Below, one piece after another: positions 13,074-25,399 of a DNA stretch of 64,000 bases. Numbering within the stretch: the stretch's first letter is position 1; the number at the start of each line of letters is the position of its first letter. The position numbers and the translations under genes were made by a program. The DNA is from Sipunculus nudus (taxonomy: Eukaryota; Annelida; Sipuncula; Golfingiida; Sipunculidae), in contig CM049312.1 of assembly GCA_026874595.1 (NCBI GenBank), forward strand, positions 69,776,929-69,840,928, given 5' to 3'. The notes below the pieces were generated by a model. That model made no database searches and was not told the DNA's origin. It was given only the letters and a program-made list of their open reading frames with translations.

Positions 13074-16070
13074 TTTTTAGCTCTCAGCTCATAGGCTGAT
13101 GGGCTATTGTCGTCACCCAAGCTGTCCATCTGTCCGACCGTCCATCTGTCTGTCCAGTGTCTGTCCGTCCGTCAGTTCCGCGTCTGTTAACTTTTACCTT
13201 GTGAGCGGGATATCTCTAAAAGGATTCACAGTTGGAATTTTGTTTCATCCGTGAAGATGTATATCGATAAAATCTCGGTCAAGTTCAAAGATGGGTGACC
13301 TTGACCCATTTTTCTACATTTTAGAGCTGATTATAGAAAAACACTCAGAAGTTTATATCTCAGGAACCGTTGTGTGGATTTCCACAAAACTTACTATGAT
13401 CATTGGGACTGATGGTCTGTATGTGCTGCACAATTTTGGTGGCGCCACCTGCAATTTCTGATTTTTAGCTCAGCTGACTTTCAGTCATGCTGGGCTATAG
13501 CGATGGGTCTTTGTCCGGTGTCCTTCCGTCTGTCCGTCCGGCCGTCCAGCCGGCCGGCCGGCCGTCCGTTAGCAGGGCACAAATCGTAACCATAGGGGCT
13601 AGGGCCATGAATTTTTAGCCAAAATTTTCATCTTTCACATACAGCTCACTTACCAACAGGGGAAGAACCATAATTATTTTGAGGTCACAAGGTCAAAGGT
13701 CAAGGTCACAGAATCAACTTCTTTGAAAAGCCTCAGGATGCATTTTAAGCCAAACCTTTCATCCCAATTCTTTGATCTTTCTCATATAGCTCACCTACTA
13801 AGTGGGAGAAGAATCCTATAGATGTTGAGGTCACAAGGTCAAAAGTCAGGGTCACAGGATCCACTTCTTTGAAAAGGTTGTGGACACATTTCAAGCTAGA
13901 CCTTTCATTCCAAACCTTTCAGCACTGATATCGCTTCTCTGCCAACAGGGGAAAAGACCTGTTGATTTTGAGGTCAAAGGTCAAGTTCACAGCACCCTCT
14001 TCTTGCGTGGAGTCTTTTTCAGCAAACTTTTTAATCTATACTTTCCATCTGTCATATATGGCTTACCTACCAATAAGAGAAGAAGCCTATTGATGTTGAG
14101 TTCAAAAGGTCAAAGGTCAAGGTCACAATATTGTTCTAAATGCTTGTGAACATATTTCAAGTGAAACTGTTCAACCCAAACCTTCAGTCTTTCACATATG
14201 CCACATCTATGCATCACTGAATTTGATTCAAACTTCATATTTATGGGTCTTTTTGCATGAAGAAATAACTAATTGATTTTGAGGTCAGCTGGTCAGGAGG
14301 TTAAAGGTTGCAGGTCTAAGTTATTCACTCATTGGTTGCCAAGTAATTACACCCGGCCAGATGTAAGTGGTTAGTAGTTACCCATCATTTAGAAAGAATC
14401 CAGATGATATGTGGGCAAAAGGCCAAGGTCATAGGTCAGGGATGTTCACAATAACTTATTTTGTAGACCATCTCTATTTTTCTTGTTTTCTTGTATATAT
14501 AACCATATGGCACTCACAACTGGTACATCTCACAATGTGCCCATAATTGTCAGTGACACTTGTGATATATGACTCCCTTTTGTATCAGCTCATGGAGTGA
14601 TAAGGATATATCATTAGTGCATAACAAAAACACTGTTGCCGGAATGCTTTGGCCAGGCATTAAGAGTTAAGTGTTAAGTTTAGCTACTGATTTATAAAAT
14701 GATGGGAACATTTTGCAGTTTATATCATGGAATCATAGCAATAAACTTAGTTTTCTAGATATCTGAATATTATTATACAAATCATCAGATATACCAGCAA
14801 GTGTTTGTTCTGATAATATGTGGGTCTGTACCTGGATTTAGGATGGCTTTATTTGATTACAAGACTCTTAGGGATGCTTTCTGCATTTCTTTTCTTTTAG
14901 GTTTTGCAGTTTACCTACCCTGGTGACCCCATTGAATAGCAAGCTGATAATTAAAACAAATTGGACTTGCACTTTTTACATTTGCATTTTCATAAATCTG
15001 ATATGAGAGCTCTCCAACCTGATCATGCCTTTTGAATTGTTTTGGACATTCATAACTGTTACATTCTTTGAAGCAATTGCTACAAGTTTAGAGTTTTATT
15101 GGAGGATGTGTGACTTGTCAGAAAACCATTATGTCTGCCAGGTAGCCATTTTAGAAATCCTTTTGCCAGGACAGTTTCTGTGATTTTTTTATGATGTTTG
15201 GTCCCTTTTAGAGGATGTTTGTTGTTCAATTTCCGACCTGTCAGAAATCCAATATGGCCACCAGGACGCCATCTTTAAATTCCTTTAGAACATATTATCT
15301 CAAGAACTATTAAAGTGAATGCAGTGGGATGTATATTAATGTAATCTTGCATTGGGTCAAAGATTTCTTAATAAATATGACCATCATTTATGAAAGCTCA
15401 GTACAGTTGGCTTTTATTGAATAAAAATTAATATGGAAGCACCCGTTTCACAGTAATTCTTGCATGGATTTCCTTGATCTTTTGCTATATTTTGATTTTA
15501 TATGTGGCCTGTGTGGTATTCCTTTTGAGACTGACAGGTATCGAGCAAACTGTGGGATTAGTTCCTGATAGCTCAACAACCATACATTTGCTTCAGACCA
15601 TCATTCACTATGTTTTAACCAGACATATATGATAAGAATTTATGGCAATGTAGAAAGTTTAAACAAAATTGGCATATAGGTTCTGCAACAATTTTACTAG
15701 AAGTTGTGAATTGCAGCCCATGATGTCGCAGGTCATGCTTGGCAGCTGAGCTTCATGACCCATGGGTCACTTGTTTAATGAAATTTTATCGGATTTTTTC
15801 AATTTTGGCCTTTTGTGCAGGATATCTCCAAAGGTATTCAACACAGGAACTTCATTTCTTCAGTGCTATTGCATTTTATTTACAAAAAATCTTGGTCAAG
15901 TTCAAAGATAGGTGATCTTGACCTACTTTTCAAGGTCACAGAGCTTAGTATAGAAAAAAACTTAGGAGCTTATTTCTCAGGAAGCATTTGGTGGATTGTT
16001 ATGAAACATGTCAATACCTCTCCAATTTAAATTTATAAATGATTATCAACTTTTGCTCATATTCTAGTTT
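13074..16070 (+). mobile_element. Helitron-like element (family T), inserted in the 181-bp array
   Basis: It starts TTTTTAGCTCTCAGCTCATAG with a long GTCC/GTCTGTCC tract and ends ATATTCTAGTTT at 16070, exactly where the 181-bp array resumes (CGCAGTGCAATGC). Left and right parts share a unit (GGATATCTC.AAAGG.ATTCA..; TTGGTCAAGTTCAAAGAT.GGTGA), split by element A1. The 3' hairpin is weak here (only the short palindrome ATTTATAAAT). Confidence 0.5.
13462..15776 (+). mobile_element. Helitron-like element (family A), copy A1, innermost of the nest
   Basis: The head is TTTTTAGCTCAGCTGACTTTC followed by a CCGTCC/CCGG-rich tract (13510-13575). The tail has CAGCTGAG (inverse of the head's CTCAGCTG), then the 14-bp perfect palindrome TGACCCATGGGTCA and CTTGTTT (to 15776). 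The 5' half has diverged units with CTACCAACAGGGGAAGA and GAGGTCACAAGGTCAAAGGT. The 3' half matches A2 (for example TTTTGCAGTTTACC.ACCCTG). It is about 850 bp longer than A2. No transposase-like frame. Confidence 0.7.
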
Positions 16071-17242
16071 CGCAGTGCAATGCTTACAGATACTGGCCTA
16101 ATGTTTGGTCTGTAGGCGCATAATGACCACTTACAGATCGAGTTCGCGTTTCGTCCCAGTTAACCTAGTTTTCACCATATGACAGATCCTGAACATAGAA
16201 AATTTCATGAAAAACAGAAATTTTCATGAAAAATACACATTATATGGACTTTTTTTCAGCCTGCAGATACTGGCCTGATTTTTGGTGTGTTGCTTGATAA
16301 TGACCCTTTACAGATCGAGTTTGCATTTTGCCCTTGTTGACCTACTTTGACCATACAACACCTCCTGAACTTAAACAATTTTACAAAATTTAACAAATGT
16401 TTCTAATTTGCCCCAGGCGGGGGCATTCGTGTCGTTCTGACACATCTAGTTTGCTATCTGCATTTACTTAGATATTATAGGGAAAAAGCTGAAAACCTTT
16501 TAAAAGTCTTCTTGTAAACGGTCCAGCCAAATTGTTCAATATTTTACAGAAATGATCCCAGAGGCAAGCCCTCTCATGTTTGTTCAAATGTTTTGCATTT
16601 GATGAATTTTAGTGGTGTTACACAAATTTGAACAGTCATTTGGCCAATTAAACATACTGACATAGTAATCCTGGAACAACAGAAGCTAGCATTACCAAGT
16701 ATTGTGCAAATGTTGGTCACATGACTCATATTTGAAGTTGCAGATTTTGTGGTGCCACCTACATTGACCTGTTTTTTATGGGCAAAAAAACTCATAATTT
16801 TAGCCTCTTTCAGCTTAAAATGTTTATGATGAAACTGTCAAGTTGAATCGTTCAATTTTTCAAAAGAATTATCCTAGGACATGATTCTTTCAATCATATG
16901 AGAAAAGCTTAAGTTGGTCTTATGGCAAAACTGTTCTTCTACAAAATTATTGTTTCAAATATAACTTCTGTAACATTGCACAAAAATTATTCTTAGGTGG
17001 CCTTTGTTCAAGTTTACATGAATGATTTTTGGCAGAACTATTGAACCTTTAACAATGAAAGGACTGCATCTTTTATAATTCTAGATATTTTGATAAAAAG
17101 TTTATGAATATGATAGCTTGAAAAAAAACATTTTAGCCAAAGTCATTCAGTATGTGTAAACAGATTTACCAACAGGCCAAGATTGTGTTTGTATCTTTAA
17201 ATAGGTTGAGAAACTGCCAACTGTTTCAGATTTGGCAACAGA

Positions 17243-17512
17243 TCAAGAGTTCATTCAGTGCAGCCAGATATAGGTCAAGAGTTAAGTCAGTGCAGCCAAG
17301 CACAAGGCATGTGATCACCTCATGGGTGACATGTGAACACCTCATGGCCACCATGTGATCACCTCATGGGTGTCATGCCCCTCAGGGCTGCATGTGGTCT
17401 ACCAACTGTGTCAGATTATGGAACAGGTCAAGAGTTCACTCAGTGCAGCCAGGTACAGGTCAAAAGTTCACTCAGTCTAGCCAGGTGCAGGTCATGAGTT
17501 CACTTAGTGCAG
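17243..17512. repeat. minisatellites (GTTCACTCAGTGCAGCCAGG and CATGTGATCACCTCATGGGT types)
   Basis: About five degenerate copies of GTTCACTCAGTGCAGCCAGG with a TCAAGA link at 17243-17299 and 17426-17512 surround three copies of a 24-bp unit around CATGTGATCACCTCATGGGT (17305-17377). It is local slippage inside the outer R element. Confidence 0.75.
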
Positions 17513-18979
17513 TAGCCTGAGCCAGCAAATTGGTCACAGTTCACTCGGAGCAACTGCCTTTCTCACCTAAGCCTGGTCAGCCCCATGCATCAGACTCAGG
17601 GTAAGTTTGATGTATTGGCCTGATATTTTGACCTGTCTGTGTGTCTTTAAGGGCTTTCTCTTGTTCACAAGACAGGTGTTGCCACCTACAATGACTTTTG
17701 CACAGTGTATGCACCTGCTTATATCTACAGAGGAATTCGATATATCAGCCTGAGATGGGGCATATGTATATATCTCTGATAGCTTCGTTGTATACAAGAC
17801 TGGTGGTGCCAGCTACAATCATTTTTGTGTTGTGTGCACCCATGCCAGAATTTCAGCAGTGATGTTTGTGTAATTGTTTCTTATTCAAAATGTTTAGTAC
17901 TTGCATTGTTCATATACATGAGAAGTAATGGTCCATCATTGAAGCATTATACCTGGTATATTTCCCAATGCACAGGTTCGCACTAGGCCTGTAGGCCTTG
18001 TTATTGTTATATGTATCTATAAATTGTCCCTTCCATGCATTTTCATTTAAACAAAAATGAAAAATTTCCATGTTATTTCTAGGCATTCAGCAAGAGTGAG
18101 CCACTTTCAAATGGGCTTATGTTACACAAAATGACAGTTTTTCCAGATATATTCCTGTTTATGTACCTTTAATTATTTCTTGTGTAAATTAAAGACCAAA
18201 TAATAAAATTTCAGGCAAAATGTTAAAACTTAATTTAAATATATGGAAAAAAGTTTTACAAATTTCTATCTTTTACTCATTTTCAAATAAAAGATATTCC
18301 AATTACTTAGTAATTCTTCAGTGCAAGTTGTGCGTATTCTTACATTGGTTATCTAAAACTATATAAATCAGGTCTTTAAAAAATGATGATGGAATTAAAT
18401 GCATTTATTTTCAGACAGTGATGCCATCTACTTCTTGTGTGATACCTTTATTCAAACCAATAAAAAAAAGAGTATTTTCAGCTCTGAAGAAATGTCCAAA
18501 ATTTGAATAAAGCTGATATTTGAAATGGAATTAAATTTACCTATTGCCCCCGCTTCCTTGGAAGGAACAGGGGACATTGATTTGGGTTTGCCTGCATGTC
18601 TGTCCCTCAGTTGGTCTGTTTGACCATCAGTCAGGTTTTCATTTCCATGCAATAAATTTTTTCCGATTTCATTCAAATTTGGGTCACTGATGGCTCTCAT
18701 GCTCACCTTGGTTGGGATTGGGTTTGGAGTGTCTGTCTCACAAGATAATAATACAATATGATATTTCATTTTATAAATGATGAATCAGCACATTTAGTTT
18801 CACTAATCACCAGGTGTTTCTAGCGGTGGACATACTGTTCTTGAAATTTTTGCAGAAACTGCCAGGTCCTGCTATCTTTTGAACGTGGTTAAAACTATTT
18901 GTCCAAAAGGCTCTAAAATCATCTGAGACTTGAAGGTGGAAGTGAGGGACATAAATTTCTTGAATTTGCTTGTTTCCAG

Positions 18980-19057
18980 TTATGTGCGCAGCTCAAGTTC
19001 GTCTCGATCACCATCACCTCCAGCCAAAAAGAAGAAAAAGAAGGACAAAAGACACAG
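18980..19057 (+). CDS. SRRM2: SRRM2 orthologue, SP/poly-Lys module exon 1
   Basis: This 78-bp exon is phase 2 at both ends, with acceptor TTTCCAG and donor CAG|GTTTGT. Joined to the previous exon it reads NYVRSSSSSRSPSPPAKKKK followed by more Lys and KRH. Vertebrate SRRM2 has the same order here (Y..VRESSSSRSP then a run of Lys and D.G.R), so both junctions are well supported. It is a Ser-rich patch followed by a Lys-rich tract, likely disordered and a phosphorylation target. It is the first of four similarly built small exons. Confidence 0.9.
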
Positions 19058-19512
19058 GTTTGTCAGATAAATTATATTTCTTGATTGACAGGATGTTGTT
19101 CTGTTTGAGTAGTGAAGTCCTATAAAATTCTGTGGTTGGCTTTTTCTTTGCCAAAGTTTCAAATTCGCTATAATGGTGAAAAAATTATTTAAAAAATAAA
19201 ACCTGTGTGAATTAGTTGTCTCATCATCAAAGCAAATGGATCATGTATGTTAAAATTAATATTTTAAATGATCTTTTCAATTGTCTGATAATAATGAATA
19301 ATAATTTATTAATTATAATTTGATTACATAAAATTTGATGAAAGTAATTTACACAATAATGATTATACTGTGTGTATAGGTCTTTTGTATTGTGAGATAG
19401 CATAAGTGGAACCTTCGTAAAACCCAAAACAAGTGAAAATTGAAAAATCTAAAACCCGTTAATATGAAGTCAACTATCTTATTCCTTTTTTGTAACAATG
19501 AATGGAATATTA

Positions 19513-19655
19513 TTAGTAAAGCTGTCATCTCAGGGACTTGGTAGGTGTAGCTTTCCACCTAAATACAAGGTCATTGTCTGCAGTCTGGGGTATTTGACAG
19601 TGCTTGAAAGCTACAGCTACGAACAGAGTAAGTCCCTGAGATTAAAGTTTTACTG
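19513..19655. mobile_element. foldback MITE
   Basis: Left arm ATCTCAGGGACTTGGTAGG..GTAGCTTTC is mirrored by right arm GAAAGCTACAGCTAC..AAGTCCCTGAGAT, with outer TAGTAAAGCT / AGTTTTACTG continuing the inversion. Arms of about 50 bp leave a short loop, typical of a miniature inverted-repeat element. The superfamily is not determined. Confidence 0.6.
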
Positions 19656-20097
19656 TAATTGAAATTCTTAGGGACAAAATCAAACATAATTAGTTTGATG
19701 ACTGTTATATTTTGTATTATTAAAAATTCTGAGCTTTGCCTTCTCAACAATAATTTTTAGCTTTCTTTATCAAAGAATTTAATTCTTCTATTGGGTTCTG
19801 GACAAGAGTGGAACAAATTTTCCTGCAGGGAATTAGAAGAGTATGAGGAGAATATAGAAGTTTTTAAAAAAAGTGCTGTCTTATTTTCAACAAATGGTTG
19901 TGGTCACATACATTTATAAGACTTTGGTTTATGCTTGCTCACAATGGGGTATTTTTCACCACAATTGAACCTCATTAAATAAGAACTTTGACTGCTCTGT
20001 CTTTGACAAGATACTGTATGAGCACTGTTAAAGGGTCAAGGGTTGACAAAAAATGAGACCTGTCCTTCCCATGAAGTGTAGGAACACATTTCAGTAA

Positions 20098-21562
20098 TTT
20101 TTAGCTCAGCTGACTTTCAGTCATGCTGGGCTATTGCGATGGGTCTTTGTCCGTCGTCCTTCCGTCTGTCCTTCCGGCCGTCCGGCCGGCCGGCCGTCCG
20201 TCCGTTAGCAGGGCACAAATCATAACCGTAGGGGCTAGGGCCATGAACCCTATGCAGTCTTAGAGGTTCTAAAAAGATCTCCTTGCAAACCTGAAATTAG
20301 GTCACTGCGACCTATATTCTCGAAGTTATGGGGTGTGTTTGCACCCCCCAGAAATAATTCTTTTAGCCAAAATTTTCATCCCAAACCTTCCATCTTTCAC
20401 ATACAGCTCACCTACCAACAGGGGAAGAACCATAATTATTTTGAGGTCACAAGGTCCAAGGTCAAGGTCACAGAAACCAACTTCTTTGAAAAGCCTGTGG
20501 ATGCATTTTAAGCCAAACCTTTCATCCCAATTCTTTGATCTTTCACATATAGCTAACCTAAGCCATATAAAAGCAAGTGTTTGTTCTCATAATATGTGGT
20601 TGTGTACTTGATTTAGGATGGCTTTATTTTATTACAAGACTCTTAGTCATGCTTTCTGCATTTCTTTTCTTTCAGGTTTTGCAGTTTACCAACCCTGCTG
20701 ACCCCATTGAAAAGCAGAGTGATTATAAAAAATATTGGACCTACACTTTTACATTTGCATATCTATAAATCTGATATGAGCGCCTGAACATGCCTTTTGA
20801 ATTGTTTTGGTCATTTATTACTGTAACATCATTTGGAGTATTTGCCCCAAGTTTGGTCTCTTATTGGAGGATGTGTGATATCAAATGTCAGACTTGTCAG
20901 AAATCCATTATGTCTGCCAGTTAGCCACCTTAGAAATCCTTTTTTCAGTGCAGTTTCAGTAATTTTCCTTCAATTTTTGGTCTGATTTAGAGAATGGTTG
21001 TTGTCTGATTTCAGACCTGTCAGAAGTCCAAAATGGCCACCAGGCAACCATCTTTAAATTCCTTTTGATCATATTATCTCAAGAACTGTTAAAGTGAAGG
21101 CAGTTGGACGTATATTAATGTAATCTTGCAAAGGATTGGGTCAAATATTTCTTAATAAATATTATCATCATATATGAAAGTGCAGTACAGTTGGCTTGTA
21201 TTGAATAAAAATTCACACAGAAGCACCTGTTTCTCAATAATTCTTACATGGATTTCCTTGATTTTTTGCTATATATTTTGATCTTATATTTGCCCTTTGT
21301 GGTGTTCCTTTTGAGACTGACAGGTATCAAGTAAGCTATGGGAATAGTTCTGGATACCTTAACAATCATACATTTTCCTCAGACCATCAATTCACTGTGT
21401 TTTAACCAGACATAGGTGATATATATTTCTGTTGTCGTAGAAAATTTCAACAAAATTGGCAAATTGGTTCTTCAAAATTTGACTGGAAGTTGTGAATCTC
21501 AGCCCATGATGTCGCAGGTCATGCTTGGCAGCTGAGCGTCATGACCCATGGGTCACTTGTTT
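20098..21562 (+). mobile_element. Helitron-like element (family A), copy A2
   Basis: It has the same head (TTTTTAGCTCAGCTGACTTTC, CCGTCC/GGCCGG tract) and the same tail (CAGCTGAGC, palindrome TGACCCATGGGTCA, CTTGTTT) as A1. The interior is clearly homologous in both halves but lacks about 850 bp of the internal repeated units. The right end abuts element S1 with a shared GTTT. Confidence 0.75.
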
Positions 21563-22298
21563 ATGTCTCCCCTCCCATGGGGGAAGCCATATATTGTGTT
21601 TGTTCTGTTCAGCTTCATCTCTGTCATTTCTTGTGAATGCGATAACCACTCAATATTTTTTCATGAAACTTGAAATTTTAATAGTTTCTACTGATATCTT
21701 GGACAGGTTCAAAAACCAGTGACTTTGAGCTTCAACTTCAAGGTCAAATAAGGGGAAATAGAATTTTTTGTGAACTGATAACTTTTGAAGTATCATATAT
21801 ATATATGTTACCTCAAATTTGAGACATAATTTGTTTTAATTAAGTTCTTGAAGCAGAATTATTGCTCATTGTTTGTATGATTTCTTGTGAATGTGGCAAC
21901 TTTTGAAGCACTGCATATTCTTTCCTCAAATACAGTTATTGTTTAAACTAAGTTCTTAAACAGGATGGAAAACTGATGACCTTTACCTTCATCTTAAAGG
22001 TAAATTCACCCGAAATAGAAATATTTTCTGAATGCTATATTATTTTAAACACAATATTTTTAAATGAAATCTGATACATGAATATCCTCTCTTAAAATCT
22101 GAGATTTTTTTTAAAACTGGTGACCCTGACCTTCATCCTCCACATCAAATCTTAAAAAAATCTAGGATTTTTGTGAACCTCAATCTTTGAAGTAAATGGT
22201 TAGTCCATATTTTTACCTCAAATTTGGAAATGGGAGGCCCTTAGGGAGGGGAGATGTACATCTGTTTTTGTGTTGCAAAAACAACATAGTTCTAGTTT
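21560..22298 (+). mobile_element. Helitron-like element (family S), copy S1
   Basis: The head TTTATGTCTCCCCTCCCATG is matched near the tail by GGGAGGGGAGATGTACA (22244-22260), a near-perfect inverse. Then come a perfect 7-bp hairpin (GTTTTTG-TGTTG-CAAAAAC, 22264-22282) and CTAGTTT (22292-22298). The body has diverged units with GACCTTGACCTTCATCTT-like and AACTTTTGAAGTA motifs. A second copy is at 32404-33423. Non-coding. Confidence 0.65.
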
Positions 22299-23585
22299 AA
22301 TTTCTGTTAAAAGCTATAAACTTAAACTCTATACCTGTTAAAATCTTCCATTATAAATTTTATATGGGACTTCTTTGTTATATGTGAGATTCATCTAGTC
22401 TGCTTGCCTTTGAACTACACATGTATGGGATCATATATATTTTTTGTTGCAGCACAGTCAACAGTGCAGGGGTTGTAGAACTGTACAATTACCGACTCTT
22501 TCTTGCTAAATATTTCATGACTGCACAGGGCAGATTGATATGCCATCTAGTGACAAAGCAGAAGAAAACAATCCCTCAAATAAGAAAGAACTTCAATGGA
22601 ATTTAAGTCATAACCTCACAAAAGTAACTCTTGCAAAACATGTATGGGTACACAACAGTGTCAGTAGCATGAATTTCTATTTTTATTGTGCATGTCTACA
22701 GTCATGAGTGTCAAGTATACCGTTGAATTTATTTTCGTACAAGTGCATTGACATCGCCCATCACCTTGTGGTATTAGCTTACATGATCATCAAAGGAAGC
22801 CAGGGTAAACCTTATTTTCAAGCCTTTACTCTGTTGAGATAAAAAACATTCTCTCGATATGGCTTCATTGGTATGAAACATCCCTTGAGCGAAGTGCAGG
22901 TTAGCTGTGGCTGACGGAGTCCAAAAGAAACTTGATAAATGATTCTTGAAGTTTGAGTGGAGAGATGTTTGATGGATGGCGGACATAATCTCTTCATGTT
23001 CTCGTCACTCTTGGTAAGCTTCGAAAGGATCTCAGTGCATTCTGAGGTAGAAAGAGACCTCCACGTCAGTGAAAATCCCCGAGGGAAATCTTGTAATGTA
23101 TGACTAATGGCAGGCTCTCCTTTGGCTTAAAATATATTTTGTTCACTTCAGAAAATTAGCCATGGATTAGCCAGATACTGTAATAGATGAGATCAATTAG
23201 ATTATTGTTTTCATGTTCTGAAATAATACTGATTGCACTTACCACCAGTTAAATGTCCTGCAATGATTTCTCAGGTCAGTTTTGATTTGGTTACATGGGA
23301 GCATATTTGACATTTTCACAAAGTAGGATTTTCACTTGATGTAGGTGAACTGTAATGGGACAGGATAACATTTATTGAGACTGTCTTGGTTACGCATACA
23401 TCAAAGCATGTTGGATTTTCTCAAAAATATGGGAAATCATTAGTTTTCTCCCTCGTGCGTGGAACCTTAAAGAAAGTTCAAGGGTCAAAAAAGATATACA
23501 TGTATACTATGGATATTATTATTTAGATTGTTTATATTAAAAGTACATAAGCATTTGCGGTAATATGTGTATTATTTAACACCAT

Positions 23586-23740
23586 TATTTCTTTTGGCTG
23601 AATACAAAAGTTTCTTTGCAAAACCATCCCAGCACATGTACCAACTAGCTCCAATTCACTTGTTTTATATTTCGTTAGTAAAAAAAGTCCACATGTCCCT
23701 GTTTACCATAACAGGACTGCATGACTAGAGGTCCTTTTAA
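23586..23740. mobile_element. truncated copy of the TTAA-flanked MITE family
   Basis: CAAAACCATCCCAGCACA and CTGTTTACCATAACAGGACTGCATGAC.AGAGG match the middle of the copies at 9723 and 32646. Neither terminus is visible. It directly precedes the LINE relic. Confidence 0.5.
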
Positions 23741-23779
23741 TGCATGCAACAACTCCCAAACAATGAAAATTATAATGCA

Positions 23780-24860
23780 GTAAAACAGTTTAAACTTTTG
23801 CAAAATGGCAAGACACCAAGACCAGGTGGAATAACAGCAGAAATCAATTCTGAAAGACAACATAGCAGTTTTAAGTTTGCTATTAGAAAATATACAAAAT
23901 AAAGTTTTTGCTCCTGGTCACTTCCCGATTGAATGATCCAAGGCAGTTTTGTTCCCATTACACAAGAAGGGCTCTTCTCTAGACCTAAATAATTATAGAG
24001 GAACCTGGCTTTTAATCACTATAAATAATTTAATTAAGTTCTTAATGAGAGATTTATAACTTGGGCAGAAAAACACAACAAAATCATAGAAGAGCAAGCT
24101 GGATATAGAAGAAAATGTAGCACTTTTGATAATATGTATACCCTCATGGCACTTATCGAGATTTATTTACCAAAGAAAAAAAGGATGATTTATGCATTTT
24201 TTTAATAGATTTTTCAAAGGTGTTTGATTGTTTTCAACAAGATTTATTATATTCTATATCCTTCATAAATATGGTATTAGAGGGAAAATGTTTAATATTC
24301 TTAAATGGACTCTAAATTACAGTCTTGTGTCTTAACAAATGAAGGAGTAACTCCTTATTTTCAGTGCACCTTTGACACAAGACAGGGAGTATTATTAGTC
24401 CTTTACTTTTTACTTTTTTTATGAACAAATTTTATTTCACTTTACATTCTGAGGAAGACAGTATAAATATAGGTCCAGAGTCATCTTATCTGTCAGTGCT
24501 TATGTTTGCTGATGATGTGGTATATGCTTTGCAGACACAACAGGCAGATTACAATCCAAGATTGATAAGAAAGAAATATTTTGTAATAATTATGGAATGA
24601 AAGTTAATGTTGATAAAACTAAAATAGTTGTGTTCAGAAATGTTGGAACTTACAGAAAATATGAAAAATGGTTTTATAAAGGTAAACATTTAGAAGTTGT
24701 CAATAATTATAAATACCTGGGAGGTATATTTACAAGCTTACCAAAATGAAGCAAAATCTAATTTGTCAAGCAAATAAATCTCTAAGTAAAATAAAACAAT
24801 TTATCTCAAAATACAAGCATCTCAAAATACAAGCACCTATCTGTATGTAAACCCTTCCCT
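23780..24860 (+). pseudogene. decayed non-LTR retrotransposon reverse transcriptase
   Basis: Conceptual pieces in shifting frames read like a LINE reverse transcriptase in order: a NGKTP-like region near 23805; AEKHNKIIEEQAGYRRKCST (about 24064-24125); FSKVFD, the palm motif with first catalytic Asp, near 24210; FADDVVYAL with the Asp pair near 24507; VNVDKTKIVVFRN near 24605; WFYKGKHLEVVNNYKYLGG near 24670. Frameshifts and stops break it throughout and no endonuclease domain is seen, so it is a 5'-truncated dead copy. The clade is not assigned. Its + orientation matches the host gene. Confidence 0.8.
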
Positions 24861-25399
24861 TTAGCATTGCCGAGCTTTCTTGAAATTTTCATCAATATCT
24901 GTTAATAACATATTGAGTAATATTGCTAAAAGACAAACCAACGCTGGCAAAATCATAACACCTGCCTCTTGGCGGAGGTTAATTTAGAAAATGTCCAGAA
25001 TAGTGCTAAAAGGTGTCTTTTTTTAAGGGGGGCATGGGTGAGACAAATTTAAAGTATAAATTGAAATTATTTGTTGCTTAGCAAATAAATATGTCTTAGG
25101 TATGTTGTTTACTTAAAATATTTGCAGTATTTGCATGTTTCAAGATGTTTTCTCTGCTAAAAATCTGCCAAACTTCAAATTGTGTGCAAATGCCTCTTTT
25201 TCTCATTAGGCTTGTGGGTATTTGTCATCAAATCATGAACAAGTTATGGTTATATGAGAGTTTCTACTATTTGTCATTTGTTGACACTTTTAAATGACCT
25301 GCGAATCCTTCAATAATGTATTACCCAGATGAGCATAAATCGTTAAATCATTCAGCAGTTGTGTTTGATGCCGGGCTTGAAATATGCCCTTGAGTAAAA

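Larger units (their letters stand above)
12243..16452 (+). mobile_element. Helitron-like element (family M), nested in R and itself interrupted
   Basis: The head is TTTTTATGCCCCCGCCAC, with a short duplication of the CCCCCGCCACAAAGT motif and a GTCCGTCC tract. The tail has GGCGGGGGCAT (16416-16426), the exact reverse complement of ATGCCCCCGCC in the head. It is followed by a perfect hairpin GTGTC-GTTCT-GACAC and CTAGTTT ending at 16452. The core is a 181-bp tandem repeat, four units on the left (12345-13073) and two on the right (16071-16430). The gap between is filled by the T element. Confidence 0.65.
10301..18003 (+). mobile_element. Outer Helitron-like element (family R), hosting nested insertions
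   Basis: The head TTTTTAGCAAACCTGTGAGC is at 10301. The tail is GCACAGGTTCGC (approximate inverse of the head), a perfect hairpin AGGCC-TGTA-GGCCT (17985-17998) and CTTGTT (to 18003). The body carries diverged units of about 170 bp (AAATTGTT.AATATT.CAC.., ..TTTTGGC.GAGTTA..GGAAG..). Body sequence stops at 12242 and resumes at 16453 (GCTATCTGCATTTACTTAG, like GGCTAATTGCATTTTCTTGG near 10470), so a large insertion lies between. A second head of the same family at 11664 indicates either a tandem dimer or an R-in-R insertion whose own tail is lost. Minisatellites at 17243-17512 lie inside. Confidence 0.55.
6727..18979 (+). other. SRRM2 intron, 12.3 kb
   Basis: A GTAAGT donor and TTTCCAG acceptor bound this intron. 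Its right two thirds is a stack of nested repeats (10301-18003). Upstream are a Helitron-like element (7097-7620) and a TTAA-flanked MITE (9723-10226). From 7650 to 9720 and from 18010 to 18975 I see AT-rich sequence without a recognised gene. The part near 8240-8370 is a weak fragment of the TTAA MITE family. No RS-like coding exon was found. Confidence 0.8.

Noticed and set aside
13510-13575. GTCC/CCGG repeats considered as a CRISPR-like or CpG-island signal
   Set aside because: They recur at the same place in each Helitron-like head, with no spacer structure, and are element microsatellites.
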